A DNA stretch of 64,000 bases from Flavobacteriaceae bacterium (GTDB taxonomy: Bacteria; Bacteroidota; Bacteroidia; Flavobacteriales; Flavobacteriaceae). The stretch spans positions 248,001-312,000 of the forward strand of contig JABABD010000040.1 in the NCBI GenBank assembly GCA_014238425.1. The letters are read 5' to 3'. The notes under the pieces were generated by a model. That model was not told the origin of the DNA. It ran no database searches and worked only from the letters and a program-made list of their open reading frames with translations. Positions within the stretch are counted from its first letter, which is position 1; each line of letters opens with the position of its first letter. The translations under genes and the position numbers were made by a program. This document shows, piece after piece, positions 60,391-64,000 of this stretch.

Positions 60391-60678
60391 ATGACTAAAG
60401 CTGACATCGTAGCAAAGATTTCTGAGAAATTAGGAATCGAAAAAGGAGACGTACAGGCAACTGTAGAGACATTTATGAATGAAGTTAAGACTTCTCTAGA
60501 AAGTGGTGACAATGTTTACCTAAGAGGATTCGGAAGTTTCATTGTAAAGACCAGAGCAGAAAAAACAGGTAGAAATATTTCTAAAAATACAACTATCAAG
60601 ATTCCTGCACACAATATACCAGCCTTTAAACCGGCTAAAGTATTTGTAGAAGGTGTCAAGAAAAACGTTGAAGTTTAA
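60391..60678 (+). CDS. HU family DNA-binding protein
   Basis: The 95-residue protein is a complete HU/IHF: MTKADIVAKISEKLGIEKGDVQATVETFMNEVKTSLESGDNVYLRGFGSFIVKTRAEKTGRNISKNTTIKIPAHNIPAFKPAKVF. The arm has the typical GRNISKNTTIKIPAHN sequence with the Pro that intercalates DNA. It organises the nucleoid. Followed after 24 nt by the tiny basic ORF. Confidence 0.97.
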   Translation: MTKADIVAKISEKLGIEKGDVQATVETFMNEVKTSLESGDNVYLRGFGSFIVKTRAEKTGRNISKNTTIKIPAHNIPAFKPAKVFVEGVKKNVEV

Positions 60679-60702
60679 TCAATAAAAAAACAAGACCGAT
60701 TT

Positions 60703-60795
60703 ATGCCAAGTGGTAAAAAACGTAAAAGACACAAGGTAGCGACGCACAAGCGTAAGAAAAGAAGACGCGCTAACCGTCACAAAAAGAAAAAATAA
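60703..60795 (+). CDS. 30-residue very basic protein (bS22/mS38-like candidate ribosomal protein)
   Basis: The ORF encodes MPSGKKRKRHKVATHKRKKR followed by RRANRHKKKK, 30 residues with 19 Lys or Arg plus 4 His. It is far too basic to be a chance ORF, starts with ATG, follows HU by 24 nt and is closed by a terminator. It resembles the short AURKAIP1/COX24-type domain of bacterial bS22 and mitochondrial mS38 in its KR-rich pattern with an HK-x-RK core. Function is inferred from composition and context; ribosome association is the leading idea. It is too short for standard ORF callers. Confidence 0.7.
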   Translation: MPSGKKRKRHKVATHKRKKRRRANRHKKKK

Positions 60796-60799
60796 TTAC

Positions 60800-60834
60800 G
60801 AAAAAGTAGTTTCACAACTACTTTTTCGGTTTTT
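60800..60834 (+). terminator. Terminator after the HU-basic-peptide unit
   Basis: GAAAAAGTAGT and ACTACTTTTTC form an 11-bp stem with a short loop, followed by GGTTTTT. It separates the unit from rng. Confidence 0.8.
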
Positions 60835-60857
60835 AGTAACAGACGTTCTTTGATTTT

Positions 60858-60902
60858 AAATTCATAACATACTCGTTTTTACCTTAACGAGATTATGAAT
60901 TT
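60858..60902 (+). promoter_or_regulatory. Structured leader hairpin upstream of rng
   Basis: AAATTCATAA (60858-60867) pairs perfectly with TTATGAATTT (60893-60902). Inside it, CTCGTT pairs with AACGAG (60872-60877 with 60886-60891). A weaker hairpin follows (CACGGA/TCCTGTG). These lie 74-118 nt before the rng ATG. RNase E in enterobacteria is autoregulated through its leader, so a similar role is possible. Confidence 0.55.
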
Positions 60903-60975
60903 CACGGATTAAAATCCTGTGTAAAAATATTGTATAATCCATCTGTACTTAATTGTATGGATAAAAATTAACTAC

Positions 60976-62526
60976 ATGAATGAATTGATCATTAGATCTA
61001 GTTCTAACAACGATGTTGATTTTGCCTTATTAAAAGATGGAAAATTAATCGAACTACAAAGAGATGAAGATGATAACAAATTCTCCGTTGGCGATGTGTT
61101 TTTAGCCAAAATACGGAAATCTGTTCCAGGACTCAATGCTGCATTCGTAAATGTTGGCTACGAGAAAGATGCATTTTTGCATTATCATGATCTCGGTCCT
61201 AAATTACCTTCTCTTTTAAAATTCGTAAAAAGTGTAAGCACAGGTAAGCTTAAAGATTATTCTTTAAAGAATTTCCCATTTGAAAAAGATATTGATAAAA
61301 ACGGAAGCATTGCGGACGTTTTAAAATCAAATCAATCTACATTAGTACAAATCGTTAAAGAACCTATATCCACCAAAGGGCCTAGAATTAGCTCGGAGCT
61401 TTCAATAGCTGGTCGATATATTGTTCTAGTGCCTTTTTCTGATCGCATCTCAGTATCACAAAAAATTGAGACTAAAGAAGAGAAAGATCGTTTAAAACGA
61501 TTAGTAAAAAGCATCACTCCTAAAGGATTTGGTGTTATTATACGTACTGTTGCAGAAGGCAAAAAAGTAGCAGAACTAGATAAAGATTTACAGAACTTGC
61601 TTAGTCGTTGGACGGCAATGTGTAAAAAGCTACAACGAGCAAATCCTCCTAGTAAAGTATTAGGAGAAATGAATAAAGCATCATCTATATTAAGAGACAT
61701 TTTCAATGATTCCTTTACGAGTATTATTGTTGATGATGAAACGCTTTATTTCCAAATAAAAGACTATGTGCAAGAGATTGCACCGAAAAAAGAATCAATA
61801 GTTAAGTTGCATCAATCTAAAGTGCCCATTTTTGAAAAACATGGCATAGAAAGACAGATCAAGACATCCTTCGGGAAAACGGTCTCGATGGCAAAAGGCG
61901 CTTATTTAGTAATCGAACATACCGAAGCATTACATGTTATAGATGTAAATAGTGGTAATCGATCTAATAAAGCCAAAAACCAAGAAGACACTGCCTTAGA
62001 AGTTAATTTATTAGCTGCTTCAGAAATGGCTCGCCAATTACGTTTACGTGATATGGGTGGGATTATTGTAGTAGATTTTATTGACTTAACAAGAGCAGAG
62101 AATAGGAGAAAACTCTTCAATCATCTAAGAGATGAAATGAAAGATGACAGGGCTAAACATAAAATCCTGCCTCCTAGTAAGTTTGGATTGATTCAAATTA
62201 CCAGACAAAGGGTAAGACCAGAAATAGACATTAAGACGAAAGAAGAAAATCCTAATGGCGTTAATGGCAGTGAAGTAGAAGCTCCTATTGGGCTTGTGCA
62301 AAAAATATCTCACGATCTGGAGCAACTTTTCAAAAAAGACTATAAAAAGGTGACTTTAAACACACATCCTTTTATAGCAGCCTATTTAACTAAAGGCTTT
62401 CCATCTGTGCGTTCAAAATGGTTTTTGGACCACAAAAAATGGGTAAAAATTCAACCAAGAGATGCTTACACGTATTTAGAGTATCATTTTTTTGATAAAA
62501 ATGGTAATCAGGTTAACATTAAATAA
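60976..62526 (+). CDS. rng: Ribonuclease G/E family endoribonuclease
   Basis: The 516-residue protein has an S1-like domain (about 38-130, FSVGDVFLAKIRKSVPGLNAAFVNVGYEKDAFLHYHDLG) and the catalytic RNase E/G core with DVNSG (Asp about 322, HVIDVNSGNRSNKA) and a second Asp in GGIIVVDFIDL (about 369). The Zn-link CPxC of RNase E/G is absent; this position reads RPEIDIKTKEENPNG. It cuts AU-rich RNA during mRNA decay and 16S rRNA maturation. It has a structured leader and its own terminator. Confidence 0.94.
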   Translation: MNELIIRSSSNNDVDFALLKDGKLIELQRDEDDNKFSVGDVFLAKIRKSVPGLNAAFVNVGYEKDAFLHYHDLGPKLPSLLKFVKSVSTGKLKDYSLKNFPFEKDIDKNGSIADVLKSNQSTLVQIVKEPISTKGPRISSELSIAGRYIVLVPFSDRISVSQKIETKEEKDRLKRLVKSITPKGFGVIIRTVAEGKKVAELDKDLQNLLSRWTAMCKKLQRANPPSKVLGEMNKASSILRDIFNDSFTSIIVDDETLYFQIKDYVQEIAPKKESIVKLHQSKVPIFEKHGIERQIKTSFGKTVSMAKGAYLVIEHTEALHVIDVNSGNRSNKAKNQEDTALEVNLLAASEMARQLRLRDMGGIIVVDFIDLTRAENRRKLFNHLRDEMKDDRAKHKILPPSKFGLIQITRQRVRPEIDIKTKEENPNGVNGSEVEAPIGLVQKISHDLEQLFKKDYKKVTLNTHPFIAAYLTKGFPSVRSKWFLDHKKWVKIQPRDAYTYLEYHFFDKNGNQVNIK

Positions 62527-62529
62527 TGA

Positions 62530-62563
62530 AAAAAAGCCCAGACATAATGTCTGGGCTTTTTTT
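62530..62563 (+). terminator. Bidirectional terminator after rng
   Basis: AAAAAAGCCCAGACATAATG is followed by TCTGGGCTTTTTT; a 13-bp stem with a 3-4 nt loop between convergent genes. Confidence 0.85.
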
Positions 62564-62580
62564 ATGCCTATAAAATGCAT

Positions 62581-64000
62581 TTATTTCAATCCTTTTTTAA
62601 TCAACACGTTTCCGTTTGCTAAAGTAGCCTTGGCAATAAAAACTACTTGATTTAGTTCTGCAAGTTTAAAACGTATTTGATTTTCTTGTTCAGTAATATT
62701 AATATCATAAAGTTGTCTTCCTAAGACATCGAATATCTGAATATTCCGAATTTCTGTATTACTAGCTACCGTAAACGTTAGAGAACCATCTCCGTTCTTA
62801 GTAATCATCAAATCCTCCGTAGAATCGTCTGTAAGATTATCTATGATGGATAAAGCTTCGGGTCTCAGCAGCAACTCAAAACGTTCTTTAAAAATGCCTT
62901 CCTCGCTATTAAATACATAAGCGCCAGAGTTAAGATCATGAGTAACATTAGTTAAATTATCAACTAAGAATATTTCAGAAGTTTCTAAAATCCCTTCTAT
63001 ATTATCAATGGAAATTCTGTATTCGTTTTCACCAGAAACCAAGTTCTTAATTCCTAGCGGTATTACTTTTTCTTCGGTTAATTCTTCAAGTCCTTGAATA
63101 GCATAATGGCCATCTTCAATAATAGAGAAAAACGATATGTAACTACCTCCATCTAAACGTTTTCCATCATACAGTCTATCAACACCAATAGTAGCTCCTT
63201 CAACAAAGCCAATCAGTATCTGACTAAAAGCACCATAATCGTTTTCAAGATTCAACCAAACTCTATCTGTGGCCCTAAAGAAATCATCATTCCCAGTCGT
63301 AACCCGCATGGAATTATTGAATGTTGCCACGCCACTACTGGTAAGGGCTTCGATAAAAAATCCTTGCCCTGAAGCAATAATACCAGTTGGTGCAGTTCCT
63401 CCAGTAACTGCCGCAACACCGCCTGTTCCAGGATTATATGAAGCATAGTCGTCGACTGAAAAATTCAAGTTATCTGGCCCAGGATTTGCTCCCAAAGGTG
63501 CCGAGTTATGAGTCCATAAGTATATTGTTCCATCCAATCCTACATTAGCTGGGTGCGTTAAAAATGTACCTGCGTTCAATCCTGATGGATAAGGGTTTCC
63601 TAAAAAATTCCAATTTGGATCTCCAGCAGCGACACTTACTGTTACTAATGTAGTAATCTGACCGTTGTTGAATTGCCCATCAAATGTATAGGTTTGTGCT
63701 TGTGGGAAAGGCATGGCCGAGCTTTGCGCAAATGCTGCATATCCTTTTCCAGGAATCATAGGGCCTGTTGCTATGGCCCAATCATTAGAATTGTCATCAA
63801 AACCATCTGTGTCTGTGTCTTCAAAATTAGATGCATCATAATCAAATACCCTGTTGACTGGCACAAGATCCAACCCACTACCAACTTCTCCGAGGGTTTC
63901 ATTTACAAAGGGTGAGCTCCAATAGGTGTAACTATAGTATGCTTGAAGCGGAGTTGTGGTTTTCTGGACTATTCCAGTGCCAACGCCATTCAGGGTCACT
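62581..64000 (-). CDS. T9SS type A sorting-domain protein (partial, N-terminus beyond window)
   Basis: The frame is open to the window end at 64000 (about 473 codons seen), so the N-terminus is missing; a GTG at 63999 is just an internal codon. The C-terminal 75 residues are the type IX secretion sorting domain: LTFTVASNTEIRNIQIFDVLGRQLYDINI, then VFIAKATLANGNVLIKKGLK. The rest is beta-rich, with Gly/Asn-rich repeats and NPYPSGLNAGTFLTHPAN and GQGFFIEAL, a common pattern in exported flavobacterial surface proteins. It should pass the outer membrane through the PorSS pathway and be anchored or released. The substrate or activity is unknown. Confidence 0.88.
   Translation of the reverse strand, partial: VTLNGVGTGIVQKTTTPLQAYYSYTYWSSPFVNETLGEVGSGLDLVPVNRVFDYDASNFEDTDTDGFDDNSNDWAIATGPMIPGKGYAAFAQSSAMPFPQAQTYTFDGQFNNGQITTLVTVSVAAGDPNWNFLGNPYPSGLNAGTFLTHPANVGLDGTIYLWTHNSAPLGANPGPDNLNFSVDDYASYNPGTGGVAAVTGGTAPTGIIASGQGFFIEALTSSGVATFNNSMRVTTGNDDFFRATDRVWLNLENDYGAFSQILIGFVEGATIGVDRLYDGKRLDGGSYISFFSIIEDGHYAIQGLEELTEEKVIPLGIKNLVSGENEYRISIDNIEGILETSEIFLVDNLTNVTHDLNSGAYVFNSEEGIFKERFELLLRPEALSIIDNLTDDSTEDLMITKNGDGSLTFTVASNTEIRNIQIFDVLGRQLYDINITEQENQIRFKLAELNQVVFIAKATLANGNVLIKKGLK

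Noticed and set aside
63999-63999. GTG at 63999 as the start of the T9SS protein
   Set aside because: The frame stays open to the end of the window and no signal peptide follows, so the N-terminus is simply outside.

Overview
This window reads as a chromosomal segment of a marine-type Flavobacteriaceae bacterium (phylum Bacteroidota). The base composition is AT-rich. Promoters look like the Bacteroidota consensus (TTTG about 19 nt before TAnnTTTG or TAnnTTCG). Shine-Dalgarno sites are largely missing. Marker genes are gldD and gldE (gliding motility), a type IX secretion substrate, a DUF5686 protein, GGGPS of the PcrB group, and the order mutY-ssb-gldE-gldD. Gene density is high and almost everything is core housekeeping. 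I see no prophage, insertion sequence, CRISPR array, rRNA or tRNA, and no gene-free stretch longer than about 300 bases; the largest is 6835-7129 and holds small palindromic repeats.

Layout. 1-8.9 kb: a partial DUF5686 gene, pdhB, etfBA, a DUF151 nuclease with UVR tail, a sodium-nucleoside transporter, thyA and a 2TM-DHFR gene with a frameshift at an A9 run. 8.9-21.4 kb: FAD oxidoreductase, fabD-lspA, amidohydrolase, DegT aminotransferase, waaA, a repeat-rich lipoprotein, pckA, saccharopine dehydrogenase with an Lrp regulator, and a zinc metallopeptidase. 21.6-31.5 kb: SemiSWEET-leuS, an outer membrane protein, UbiA-type prenyltransferase and ketopantoate reductase, then ftsX-DUF3098-uppP-truB. 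31.5-40.6 kb: repair, protein-turnover and transport genes, DUF3127, an orphan histidine kinase, greA, and a secreted Rieske-like/intradiol dioxygenase pair.

40.6-47.7 kb is the most distinctive part. A TonB-dependent receptor sits behind a clear TPP riboswitch. It follows a tightly overlapped seven-gene run that includes a Thiamine_BP/YkoF-like protein, a PnuC/PnuT-family permease and a NadR-like kinase. Together these look like a thiamine capture route: outer membrane receptor, inner membrane carrier, phosphorylation trap. 47.7-56 kb: ahcY, a secreted caspase-like protein, rplU-rpmA, a pair of M16 peptidases and an EamA transporter. 56-64 kb: a Cys-rich HMA lipoprotein, gldD, gldE, ssb, mutY, an HU gene, a 30-residue very basic protein resembling bS22/mS38, rng with a structured leader, and a partial T9SS cargo protein.

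The observations most worth checking are the riboswitch-linked thiamine locus, an SSB-like C-terminal tip on a DUF3127 protein, the A9 frameshift between 2TM and DHFR, a perfect 22-bp palindrome between pdhB and etfBA, the tiny basic ORF, and a family of intergenic palindromes, one of which supplies the C-terminus of LspA. All assignments come from reading the sequence; no database search was run.
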